Of a DNA stretch of 64,000 bases, positions 1-6,843 are shown piece by piece. Position 1 is the stretch's first letter; each line of letters begins with the position of its first letter. The DNA is from Rariglobus sp041662485 (GTDB lineage: Bacteria > Verrucomicrobiota > Verrucomicrobiia > Opitutales > Opitutaceae): contig JBAZSJ010000015.1 in NCBI GenBank assembly GCA_041662485.1, positions 33,765-97,764 on the forward strand. The letters are read 5' to 3'. The translations under genes were made by a program, and so were the position numbers. The notes below the pieces were generated by a model, which had not been told where the DNA came from, did not search any database, and saw only the letters and a list, made by a program, of their open reading frames with translations.

Positions 1-376
1 CAGGCGCACCTTGCTCGCCTGGGGGTATCGTTCATCAAGCATGCCCTTGATAAAGCCGGCCCAGTCCTGCTGGGTGCGACGTTCGGCCGCCTCGACGTGG
101 CGGCGTCCGGTCAACGGCTCGACTTCCACCAAAAGCATGGCGACGCCGTTGCGCACATACTCGTGATCCATGATCTGGCCGTGCCCGGGCGCGGCGGGGA
201 TCGGCGCGCTTACCTCGCCGACCATCTGTTTGCTCGACTCGTCCATGCAAACGACCGGAAAGCGTGGATCGTGCGGCAGCCGATACACCTCCAGCACGTC
301 TTCCATGGCGGCCACAAAAGCCGCGTTATGGTCCGGCGGTATCTTCCAATACTTGCTCAGGTGAGGCCGCAGTTCG

Positions 377-384
377 TTTTTTTT
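377..384 (-). other. A8 slippage run joining the two transposase frames
   Basis: Eight T on the plus strand read as eight A in the transposase gene. Upstream the frame reads ...VQRSLKK, and after a one-base change it continues KNELRPHLSKYWKIPPDHN, which matches normal IS630 continuation. Without slippage the protein stops within about 10 codons, at 357. IS630 elements are known to use such runs for programmed frameshifting. A plain mutation cannot be excluded. Confidence 0.6.
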
Positions 385-729
385 AGCGACCGCTGCACGG
401 TCATGGCGGAAACCGAATCGGCGATCTTCAGCTCGACCAGCTTGTCGGCCAAAAGCCGCACGGTCCACCGTTGGTATCCGCTCGGAGCTTGCGAGCAGGC
501 CAAGGCGGTCAGACGGGCGTCGAACTCACCGTCAAAAGCAGCCGCCCTCGGCTTGCGGTGCGGCTTGCGCGCGAGCGCCGCCGATAATCCCTCTTCGACG
601 AAGCGCTGCTTGAGGTGCTCGACGGTGCGCGTGCTCACACCCAAAGCAGACGCCACATCCGCCACCTTCCATTGATCGCCAAACTCGCCCGCGTCACACA
701 GCAGCAACGCCCGGGCGTAAATGAACCTA

Positions 730-865
730 CTGAGCCTTGCATAATAGAGTGACGATTTCCAGGTAGGGCGGGACCGCTGGGCCCGCCGCGATTTACCACT
801 GGGCACCGCGCAACGGACGGCCCAGCGGTCCGTCCCTACCTGTCACCCTATTACGCTAGACTCAG
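730..865. mobile_element. 136-bp MITE-like element with 24-bp terminal inverted repeats in a TA target
   Basis: The ends 730-753 and 842-865 are imperfect inverted repeats (CTGAGCCTTGCATAATAG... against CTGAGTCTAGCGTAATAG...), differing at about five positions. TA flanks both sides (728-729 and 866-867), the target duplication of Tc1/mariner/IS630-type transposition. Deleting the element and one TA restores the transposase reading frame exactly. It has no coding capacity. Its interior is a GTAGGG...CCCTAC palindrome (761-840) similar in form to other intergenic hairpins in this window. The mobilising transposase is not identified. Confidence 0.75.
761..840. repeat. REP-like palindrome inside the MITE
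   Basis: AGGTAGGGCGGGACCGCTGG on the left faces the near inverse CCAGCGGTCCGTCCCTACCT type arm on the right, separated by about 30 bases. The outer GTAGGG/CCCTAC ends resemble the hairpins at 29867, 45036 and 53036. Confidence 0.6.
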
Positions 866-1094
866 TAAATCCCGTGGATTTACCGCTTCGGGCAAGCTCC
901 GTTAACTGTTCCCTCTCCGCTTGCGTAAGCGTGACTTTGTATCGGTTCGCCATGCCGGACATAACCGTTTGCCACCCCCGAAATAAATACGAAATATGCT
1001 ATGTTACAGGATACTAGCTTGAAGTTACCAAAGGTATCCGCACTCAGGGCCCGGCGAAAATACTTCGGGCGGTCCCACCTTAGTGGAGCGGACA

Positions 1095-1126
1095 TAAAAA
1101 AACCGTCCGCAGGCTATGCGGACGGT
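1095..1126 (-). terminator. Rho-independent terminator of the pilin gene
   Basis: A 10-bp perfect stem (ACCGTCCGCA at 1102-1111, TGCGGACGGT at 1117-1126) with a 5-base loop is followed on the minus strand by seven T (1101-1095). It lies 28 bases past the pilin stop codon. Confidence 0.85.
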
Positions 1127-1154
1127 CGATGACACTGAAAACCTTAAATTCAGT

Positions 1155-1505
1155 TTATTGCTGATAGGTGATCGTGCGGGCACCGGCGATGCCGGACACC
1201 GAGATCGGCGTGCCCTGCGTGTAGGACGCCGGATAGGTTTCGTTGGCAACCGTGGTGAGCGCCTTGATGTAGGCCGAGGAACCGACCAGCGACGTCACGT
1301 CCGCGCTCGAAACACCGTTTTCCAAGAAGTATTGGTCGGCGGCGGCACCGAGCTGGCGGATGTTGTTCGTGACAGCCTTGTCCTGGGACGCGGTGCGCAC
1401 CTTCTGGAACGCAGGAATGGCCATCGCGGCAAGCAGGCCGATGATGACCACGACAATCATGATTTCAACGAGGGTGAAGCCCTTGGATGATTTGATCTGT
1501 TTCAT
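1155..1505 (-). CDS. Type IV pilin-like prepilin
   Basis: This 116-residue protein has a short positively charged leader (MKQIKSSKG) and a prepilin peptidase site G|FTLVEIMIVVVIIG, with Glu at mature position 5 and a hydrophobic N-terminal helix. It is therefore a type IV pilin or minor pseudopilin, processed by PilD and assembled in the inner membrane. The C-terminal part (NNIRQLGAAADQYFLENG...) resembles the small pilins common in Verrucomicrobiota. A GGAG ribosome binding site lies about 8 bases before the start. It stands alone with its own terminator. A PilT-like ATPase is encoded at 38728, far from it. Whether it is the major pilin cannot be decided here. Confidence 0.85.
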   Translation of the reverse strand: MKQIKSSKGFTLVEIMIVVVIIGLLAAMAIPAFQKVRTASQDKAVTNNIRQLGAAADQYFLENGVSSADVTSLVGSSAYIKALTTVANETYPASYTQGTPISVSGIAGARTITYQQ

Positions 1506-1656
1506 ATTAATTTCTCCGACAATTTATGGTAAGGCTCAAATGCGAGCAGTGCTAGTAATGAAAATTACCAACAATCTCCTAAGCAAGTGATAATCTGTAA
1601 ATAAACCGCTAAAATGAGGGCATGAGCTCACCTATTCGATGAGCCTGAACATACCC

Positions 1657-2166
1657 TTACTTAAGCTTCTTTTTAACAGACGGTTTTTCACCTGCCTTAG
1701 CCGCCACCCTGGATTTTTTTCCGCTTCCTTTTGTTTCAGCCACCTTGGACGCCTTTGCCTTCAATACCTTCTTCTTCAGAAGCTTGGGTTCAGCAAGGAG
1801 TTTCCCGAAATTCACCTCTTCGGCATCTTTCCAAAGTTTCTCCAAAGCATAGTTCTGCCGCTGTTCGGGCGTAAACAGGTGCATCATGATCTGGTAGGCG
1901 TCCACCACCGTCCAACCACTGCCGTAGGTGCCCGCATCCATGCCGGCGATCGGAGCCTTCGCCGCATCGAGGACTTTCTCAAGTTCAACGCGCAACGCAC
2001 GCAAATGCGGCTCCGAGGTGCCGGTCGCCAGCACGAGATAATCGGTGATCGTGGATTTCGCGGACACATTGAGCACACGGAGGTCGCCGGCCTTCTTTTC
2101 TTCGAGGGCCAGGACGATCTGCTTGAGCAGGGGAAGGACGGAATCGCTGGAGGACTTGGTGGACAT
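1657..2166 (-). CDS. rsfS: Ribosomal silencing factor RsfS (YbeB/Iojap)
   Basis: Residues 1-115 match the RsfS/Iojap family, including the block STITDYLVLATGTSEPHLRA and the conserved GWTVVDAYQIMMHLFTPEQR region. The family binds ribosomal protein uL14 and blocks subunit joining under starvation. Residues 120-169 are a Lys/Ala/Ser-rich tail (KKSRVAAKAGEKPSVKKKLK) that ordinary RsfS lacks; it may add RNA affinity (inference). The gene starts two bases after the nadD stop, so the two are probably translated from one message. The nadD-rsfS order is the usual one. Confidence 0.92.
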   Translation of the reverse strand: MSTKSSSDSVLPLLKQIVLALEEKKAGDLRVLNVSAKSTITDYLVLATGTSEPHLRALRVELEKVLDAAKAPIAGMDAGTYGSGWTVVDAYQIMMHLFTPEQRQNYALEKLWKDAEEVNFGKLLAEPKLLKKKVLKAKASKVAETKGSGKKSRVAAKAGEKPSVKKKLK

Positions 2167-2168
2167 TT

Positions 2169-2747
2169 TTAAAGATAGAGGTGGGTTTCCCGAACATACT
2201 CAACCGTCTTGTGAGGCATAAAATAATCGAGGCCCAACCCCCGCCGAGCCCGTTCGCGAATCTCCGTCGAACTGATCTCCAGCAGATGTCCTTCGCAGCG
2301 GCGCATCCTCAGCCCCGGGATATCTGCACGCTCCGCGCCTTCATGTCCGGGCCGGGCCAGCACGATAAACTCAACCAACCGAACCAGCTCGGCGACCTCC
2401 TTCCAGCGATGCATCCCTGGCAACTGATCTGCTCCGATGACCCAGTGAAGCTCATCTCCGGCAAACTCCGCGCGGAAATGCCTCACCGTATCAATCGTGT
2501 AGCTCAGCCCGCCGCGCCGCAGTTCGTGGTCCGATATCCCAAAACGACCATCTCCCGCCAAGGCCGTCCACAGCATGGCCAACCGATGCTCGGCCGACGC
2601 CTGCACCACATCCGGCTTCAACGGCGCCTGGGCGGCGGGCACGAAAATCAACCGGTCCAGCCCCCCGCGTTCCAGCGCGTCCTGCGCCGCCATGAGATGA
2701 CCAAAATGCACGGGATCAAAACTCCCGCCGAGGAAACCGATTTTCAC
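2169..2747 (-). CDS. nadD: Nicotinate-nucleotide adenylyltransferase NadD
   Basis: The protein carries the nucleotidyltransferase signature GGSFDPVHFGH (residues 7-17), SYTIDTVRHF, and the C-terminal ISSTEIRERAR block. It adenylylates nicotinate mononucleotide in NAD synthesis in the cytosol. The reading frame is open up to 2798, but those extra codons run into the mobile element's attachment core, so GTG 2747 (VKIGFLGG) is chosen. TTG 2759, with GGAGCGG upstream, is a possible alternative. Before integration the gene lay about 40 bases downstream of tRNA-Leu. The element now separates them, so nadD expression must start within about 45 bases or in the element's left end. Confidence 0.92.
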   Translation of the reverse strand: MKIGFLGGSFDPVHFGHLMAAQDALERGGLDRLIFVPAAQAPLKPDVVQASAEHRLAMLWTALAGDGRFGISDHELRRGGLSYTIDTVRHFRAEFAGDELHWVIGADQLPGMHRWKEVAELVRLVEFIVLARPGHEGAERADIPGLRMRRCEGHLLEISSTEIRERARRGLGLDYFMPHKTVEYVRETHLYL

Positions 2748-2790
2748 GCGCCCAGCCAAACGCGCCCGCTCCGGCCACGCAAGGTCGCGA

Positions 2791-2796
2791 TGGTGC
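2791..2796. other. attL core
   Basis: TGGTGC at the junction between chromosome (GGTCGCGA on the left, nadD leader) and element (ACGCTAGTGG on the right). The same six bases stand at attR and, inverted, at 21434-21439. The true crossover is probably a dinucleotide within them, as for other serine recombinases. Confidence 0.75.
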
Positions 2797-3079
2797 ACGC
2801 TAGTGGACTATCTTCGAACCCATTTTTCGAATGCGAATTGTCCTTGATTGGGGTTCCCCACACCCTTCCCCACAGTGGGGATGCCCTGCGGTGCCAGATT
2901 AACCTTGTGCCGCAAGGACTTCGCTGCGGTTCCGCCGTTTTCTTCCACCCCCGACTTCGGTCGGTTTCTGGAGAGCACAGCTCACGCATGTGGTGCTCTC
3001 CAGAAACCTCCCTCAACCGTCGCTCAGGCGACGGTGCCGGCTGCTGCCGGCGGGCACGGGTTCACACACACGGTCGGAG
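2791..3079. repeat. 289-bp element left end, repeated inverted at 21151-21439
   Basis: The two copies read as identical over 289 bases, with divergence directly outside on both sides (position 3080 against 21150; 2790 against 21440). The sequence holds no convincing gene and is dense in hairpins: 2965-3006 (14-bp arms TTTCTGGAGAGCAC/GTGCTCTCCAGAAA), 3017-3034 (CCGTCGCTCAGGCGACGG) and 3036-3051 (GCCGGC arms). Reading frames across it are compositional shadows. Confidence 0.9.
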
Positions 3080-3430
3080 CAAGACCAGGTAAAGGACACA
3101 CCTGTCCTTTACGATACCACCGAACCGAACGGGTTTGGGAACCTGTTCCCGCCATAGGCGGGAGGGCGGGCAAAGCGTCGCCAAGTTCTCCGCTTTTTGT
3201 GGCTCCGAACCCCGCGACACTTTGACCGCCTCGGAATGGGCAGCGGCCCGGCGAGAGCTTTCCTATCGGAAAACTCACGCCCGGCCTTGCATCTGCCCAT
3301 GCTGATTTAACGGGTGACGCGCTGGCGTCACCTTGGCGCGTGGACGAATTGCGGACTATCGCCCGCTACGGGGAAGACCCGTTGCCGTCCGAGATGGACG
3401 GCATTCGTCCAGAGAGCGCCAGGGCAAGGG
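3080..3430. other. Non-coding hairpin array next to the element's left end
   Basis: No supported gene. Successive palindromes include 3089-3112 (GTAAAGGACA/TGTCCTTTAC), an outer ATGGGCAG/CTGCCCAT pair around an inner GGCCCGGC/GCCCGGCC near 3236-3301, 3313-3332 (GGTGACGC/GCGTCACC), and 3383-3403 (TGCCGTCC/GGACGGCA) nested in a GGACGAAT/ATTCGTCC pair. Such density suggests a folded RNA or a single-stranded DNA processing site such as an origin. Which one cannot be told from sequence alone. The stretch from 3431 to 3600 shows nothing definite. Confidence 0.5.
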
Positions 3431-3600
3431 GTGGGCACATACTAGCAAAACGCGGGCAACTTTGGTAAGCTTTCCAACACCCTGACGTTTCGAGCACCTG
3501 GAGTCCCAAAGAAAAAACCACGAGAAAATTGACGGAGGGCCGGGCGAAACTAGCGACCTTGGTAAACCAGCACGGGCTGACCTGTCATCTGATCAATACC

Positions 3601-3741
3601 ATGAAACTCACAAAAGCTATCGGACAAGCCATCCTCATCCTCAGTTTCTTCGTTGGGCTCGCGGTTCTCGCCAGCACCATCAATCACAACAGCGGAAACA
3701 CGGCACCTCAATCAACAGGAGGAAGCACCGAACGACATTAA
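3601..3741 (+). CDS. Small single-pass membrane protein, uncertain
   Basis: Forty-six codons: a short basic N-terminus (MKLTKAIGQ), one hydrophobic segment (residues 10-25, ILILSFFVGLAVLAS) and a polar Asn/Ser/Thr tail. ATG 3601 is preferred to the upstream start at 3529 because it begins just before the hydrophobic stretch. No good ribosome binding site is visible. It precedes the TIR gene by about 90 bases. The function is unknown, and it may not be a real gene. Confidence 0.35.
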   Translation: MKLTKAIGQAILILSFFVGLAVLASTINHNSGNTAPQSTGGSTERH

Positions 3742-3828
3742 AATCCCCCCTATCGCCCAAAACGCTGCAAGTGGTAGCGCTTGCCCACCACAGCGCGCTG
3801 ATATATAGTGACATGCAATACATTCACC

Positions 3829-4923
3829 ATGGCCCCAAAAAAATCTCGCAAAAAAAGTGCTCCCGCGTCGCAACATAATCCATCGACCAGTGCCCTCACG
3901 CGCGAAGCCCCACTTGTCTTCATCAGCCATGACACGCGAGACGCCGATTTGGCGGAAGCGTTCGGAAATCTCCTAACCGACGCCAGCGGCGGGTTCCTCC
4001 AGAGCTTCCGTTCCTCAGACCGCAAGGGCACTTCGGGGATAGAGTTCGGCGCGGAGTGGTATACAACCATCATGTCGAAGCTCGACCAAGCAACCGACGT
4101 AGTTGCGCTGCTCACTCCCCACAGTCTCGACCGCCCTTGGATTCTCTACGAAACCGGCGTTGCGAAAGGCAAGCTGGACGCTACCGTCCTCGGGCTCACT
4201 CTCGGCATTCAGCTTGAGCAGGCCAACAGTGGCCCGTTCGCGCAGTTCCAGAACTGCGCCGAGGACGAGGATTCCATCACCAAGCTCGTGCTCCAGCTCA
4301 TACGCCGCAACCCGAACGCCCAGCCGCGCGAGCAGGCGGTAAAACTGCAAGTTCAGGCGTTCCAGGCATCCATCAAGGGCACCGTGGAGAAGCGGGCGAA
4401 GACTCCCGCACATCCCGCGAAGGTTGACGATAACGCCATAGCCAAGATGTTTGAGGAGGTGAAGGTCTTGGTCCGCGATCTGCCGGACAGGGTCGGCTCG
4501 CAAGTGCAAGAATCGAGCCCCATGCGCAGGCGGATGTCCAAGCGCTTCCACCCGATGATGCTGGAAGAAATGCTTTCTTATGGCCACCGGGCCGGCGATG
4601 CGAATGAGCAGGCCATCGCCCTTACCATAGTCCTTTCTATGTTTCGGGAGGACGTGCCATGGTTCTATGAGCTAGGAATGCCGCTGGTGAGCGCCATGAA
4701 ATCCGGCAAGATGGCACGGATTCACGCGGCCCACAGAGCACTCATGATTGGATGCGAAATCGCCTTCCATGGACCGATAGGTCATGCCCTCGGGCTTGAG
4801 CGAGGCGACGGTGGGCTGGAGTTTCCAATCCGCCATCTGACCAAGTTCGTCGAGCGCCTCGCTCTGGAACCTCGACGCCGTGGGCGAAAAATATCCGATG
4901 ATGCGTCTTCGTCTGAAGGCTAA
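3829..4923 (+). CDS. TIR-domain protein, probable immune effector
   Basis: Residues 28-150 form a TIR domain: LVFISHDTRDADLAEAF at the start, then SFRSSDRKGTSGIEFGAEW, VVALLTPHSL and PWILYETGVAKG. Glu108 in the WILYE motif sits where NAD-cleaving TIR domains have the catalytic glutamate. After a Lys-rich N-terminus and the TIR domain come about 210 residues of unrecognised sequence, probably a sensor or oligomerisation part. Bacterial TIR proteins usually act as NADases in anti-phage systems; that role here is inference. It is transcribed towards the 5071-6660 operon and shares no operon with it. ATG 3829 is chosen over GTG 3808 because the first seven codons are weak. Length is 364 residues. 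Confidence 0.8.
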   Translation: MAPKKSRKKSAPASQHNPSTSALTREAPLVFISHDTRDADLAEAFGNLLTDASGGFLQSFRSSDRKGTSGIEFGAEWYTTIMSKLDQATDVVALLTPHSLDRPWILYETGVAKGKLDATVLGLTLGIQLEQANSGPFAQFQNCAEDEDSITKLVLQLIRRNPNAQPREQAVKLQVQAFQASIKGTVEKRAKTPAHPAKVDDNAIAKMFEEVKVLVRDLPDRVGSQVQESSPMRRRMSKRFHPMMLEEMLSYGHRAGDANEQAIALTIVLSMFREDVPWFYELGMPLVSAMKSGKMARIHAAHRALMIGCEIAFHGPIGHALGLERGDGGLEFPIRHLTKFVERLALEPRRRGRKISDDASSSEG

Positions 4924-5070
4924 AACGCGCGCCGTTCGATTGGCGGCAATTGTTCACCTTGGCCGCACGGGAATAAAATGGGCAGAATAAGATCCTGCTA
5001 TGGCTTCCCGAGGACATCCGTTGCCAAGACATCCATGAGCCCCTCCATGCTCTTCGGGCTAAAATAATCG

Positions 5071-5667
5071 TTAGCTTCCGGTCGTTTCTGGCGGCGGTCG
5101 GTTTGACTTGGCCTTTACCGGCAACTTGATCGTTGGTCGTTCAACCATCGAATCGCATAACTCCACGGCGTTGACTTCACCCATTTCTCCGGCGCGCTTT
5201 TGGCCTGCTTCCAATTCCGTTTTCTCTAGTAGAATGCTATCTAAAGCAGACGATAACTTGAGGAATGCGAGCGCCAGAACCACAGAAAGGACAATTAAAA
5301 TTCCGAGGGATAATCCCGCTAGCGAGTTAAGGAACGAGGTTGATTTCCCCTGGAAAAGCATGGCGCTAACTGTGCCCGGCACCAGCTTGGCGAGGATTGC
5401 GATTAATTGGAATTTCATCAGTCGCTCCCGATTCTGGGACAAGCGACTTATTGCTTTTCGGGCATTTGATTCACGACTGAGGGCTTCCCTGATGTGATCT
5501 TGAAGTAGCTTGGGAATGTCCTTCGAGAAAAGATCCGCCCAGAGTGCTACGCCCGTAAGCACAGCGAACACTGCACCGGTGGTTGATGTATTGGGCGCAT
5601 AATATCCCGCGCAGGCACCTATCGCGCCGGCCAAGCCACAAATGACGACTCCGCCCAAGGCTCTCAT
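5071..5667 (-). CDS. Membrane protein of a two-gene unknown operon
   Basis: This 198-residue protein has two N-terminal hydrophobic segments (about residues 5-25 and 29-46), a charged helix, then a second pair of hydrophobic segments around residues 88-140 (AGLSLGILIVLSVVLALAF), and a polar C-tail. No family is recognised. It begins three bases after the stop of the 329-residue gene upstream, so the two are surely co-transcribed. Pairing of a soluble protein with a small membrane protein on a defence-rich element fits a sensor plus membrane-acting effector, but this is inference only. Confidence 0.6.
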   Translation of the reverse strand: MRALGGVVICGLAGAIGACAGYYAPNTSTTGAVFAVLTGVALWADLFSKDIPKLLQDHIREALSRESNARKAISRLSQNRERLMKFQLIAILAKLVPGTVSAMLFQGKSTSFLNSLAGLSLGILIVLSVVLALAFLKLSSALDSILLEKTELEAGQKRAGEMGEVNAVELCDSMVERPTIKLPVKAKSNRPPPETTGS

Positions 5668-5670
5668 CTC

Positions 5671-6660
5671 TCAACTTATGAGAGAGCCGTCCTTGTGCAA
5701 ACCAAGGAGGAACTTGTGCATTTCCGTCCAAACGCTATGGGGCTTAGGGATTCCCCCCTGCGATTCAACGGTAACGGTGGACTTGAGCGTTAACTCGCTG
5801 CCCCGAAGCGTTGTGCCATTAGCCAGCTCCACCTCAAAATCTTGATCGGGGTGCTCGGCAAAAACATTCCCCACAGCATCCAGAAAATCATTGGGGTCTT
5901 CCGGCATATGCCCTGTGACTCGAAGCTCAAGGGTTGCTTCAACACTTTCTGCATCATCATGGGTTAAGCCGGCAGAAGGAAGGTCCAGGCCGAAGGCAGC
6001 CAAAGCCGCTTCAATCGCCCCCATCCTCTTGGCGTTCAGAACGTGCTTCGTCTTCGGTTTACTCTTTCGAGAGTCTGGCGCGGGAGGGATGGTCACCACG
6101 TCGGAAAGCGGCACGCCAAAGCGGACAGAACGAACCTTGGCGAGGCCAACGTCCTTGAACTTCCCGGACGTATGATCCGCCAGAGTTATAAACTCATTCT
6201 CACCCACCAAATTCGTTTTTTTCTGAAGTAGATCGTTAAGGTATTCTGCGAGCTGATTTGCGCGTAGAGACGCGGACTGCGACACGATCACGTCGTTTCC
6301 GAAAATGAGAAAAAACAACAAGCCATCAACGAACTCAGACTTCTGTTTCTCGGAGAGATTGGGCGATTCGACCTGCCCCACAGACCATTCCGTCGCGTTG
6401 GCATCGGGAGCCATCACGACCTGCTGCTGCCCCGGTGAATAGCGGTAAAGAACACCGCCTCTGGCATTCCCCACCTTGCGGTGTTCATTGAGAACCCTCC
6501 TGACCTCATCTTCTTCGCGGGTTATCTTTTGTATCCGTTGTGCCGGCTTGGGCAAAGTTTTGAGGCCCTCTTCCACGAGGAGCTGCAAAGTTTTAGTTTG
6601 AGGCGTGAGGAATACAGCCCGCTTATAATAAACGACGCGTCTTTTGGATTCTGTGCTCAT
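5671..6660 (-). CDS. Unknown 329-residue protein, first gene of a two-gene operon
   Basis: The family is not recognised. The protein is soluble with no membrane segment. Residues 1-110 hold RRVVYYKRAVFLTPQ and a Tyr/Arg-rich stretch (ARGGVLYRYSPGQQQ). Residues 110-150 have a hydrophobic core (FVDGLLFFLIFGNDVIVSQS). Residues 195-215 form a Lys/Ser/Pro-rich linker (SRKSKPKTKHVL), and the C-terminal 110 residues have alternating beta-like patterns. ATG 6660 faces the VirD4-like gene across a 183-base intergenic region that must hold both promoters. It is cargo of the element. An anti-phage or toxin-antitoxin role is possible but not shown. Confidence 0.6.
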   Translation of the reverse strand: MSTESKRRVVYYKRAVFLTPQTKTLQLLVEEGLKTLPKPAQRIQKITREEDEVRRVLNEHRKVGNARGGVLYRYSPGQQQVVMAPDANATEWSVGQVESPNLSEKQKSEFVDGLLFFLIFGNDVIVSQSASLRANQLAEYLNDLLQKKTNLVGENEFITLADHTSGKFKDVGLAKVRSVRFGVPLSDVVTIPPAPDSRKSKPKTKHVLNAKRMGAIEAALAAFGLDLPSAGLTHDDAESVEATLELRVTGHMPEDPNDFLDAVGNVFAEHPDQDFEVELANGTTLRGSELTLKSTVTVESQGGIPKPHSVWTEMHKFLLGLHKDGSLIS

Positions 6661-6843
6661 TAAATGAGGGGAGGTTGGGTTTGTTTTGGAATCGAAGGGG
6701 GCGACTTATGAAATTTATTCCATCTGGCTGAAAGAAGCGTGCCTCCATTACGAAGAGCCTCTTTTTCTGGAGAAAGCCATTAACTTGCCTCAGTTAGGGC
6801 ATTTTTATTACCTGACCGCCAGCGTTAATAACCATTTTTTAAC

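Larger units (their letters stand above)
1..962 (-). pseudogene. IS630-family transposase, interrupted by a small inverted-repeat element and cut by the window edge
   Basis: Read leftwards from ATG 962 or 953 (MANRYKVTLTQAERE...), the gene encodes an N-terminal helix-turn-helix region (VADVASALGVSTRTVEHLKQ) and then, after a frame change at an A8 run, the first DDE aspartate block (VCMDESSKQMVGEV, near 220-255). This is the usual IS630 arrangement. The reading frame is broken by a 138-bp insertion (730-867) that brings in a TGA at 845-843. Removing the insertion with one TA joins ARSGKSTGF to RFIYARALLLCD in frame. The frame stays open to base 1, so the C-terminal catalytic part lies outside the window. 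Upstream of the start (963-1090) no clear inverted repeat was identified. The gene is probably inactive because of the insertion. The frame change could be programmed. Confidence 0.85.

Noticed and set aside
2744..3016. Open frames within the 289-bp repeat
   Set aside because: Frames are open in several directions at once, low in complexity, and tied to hairpins. The repeat is better explained as non-coding.
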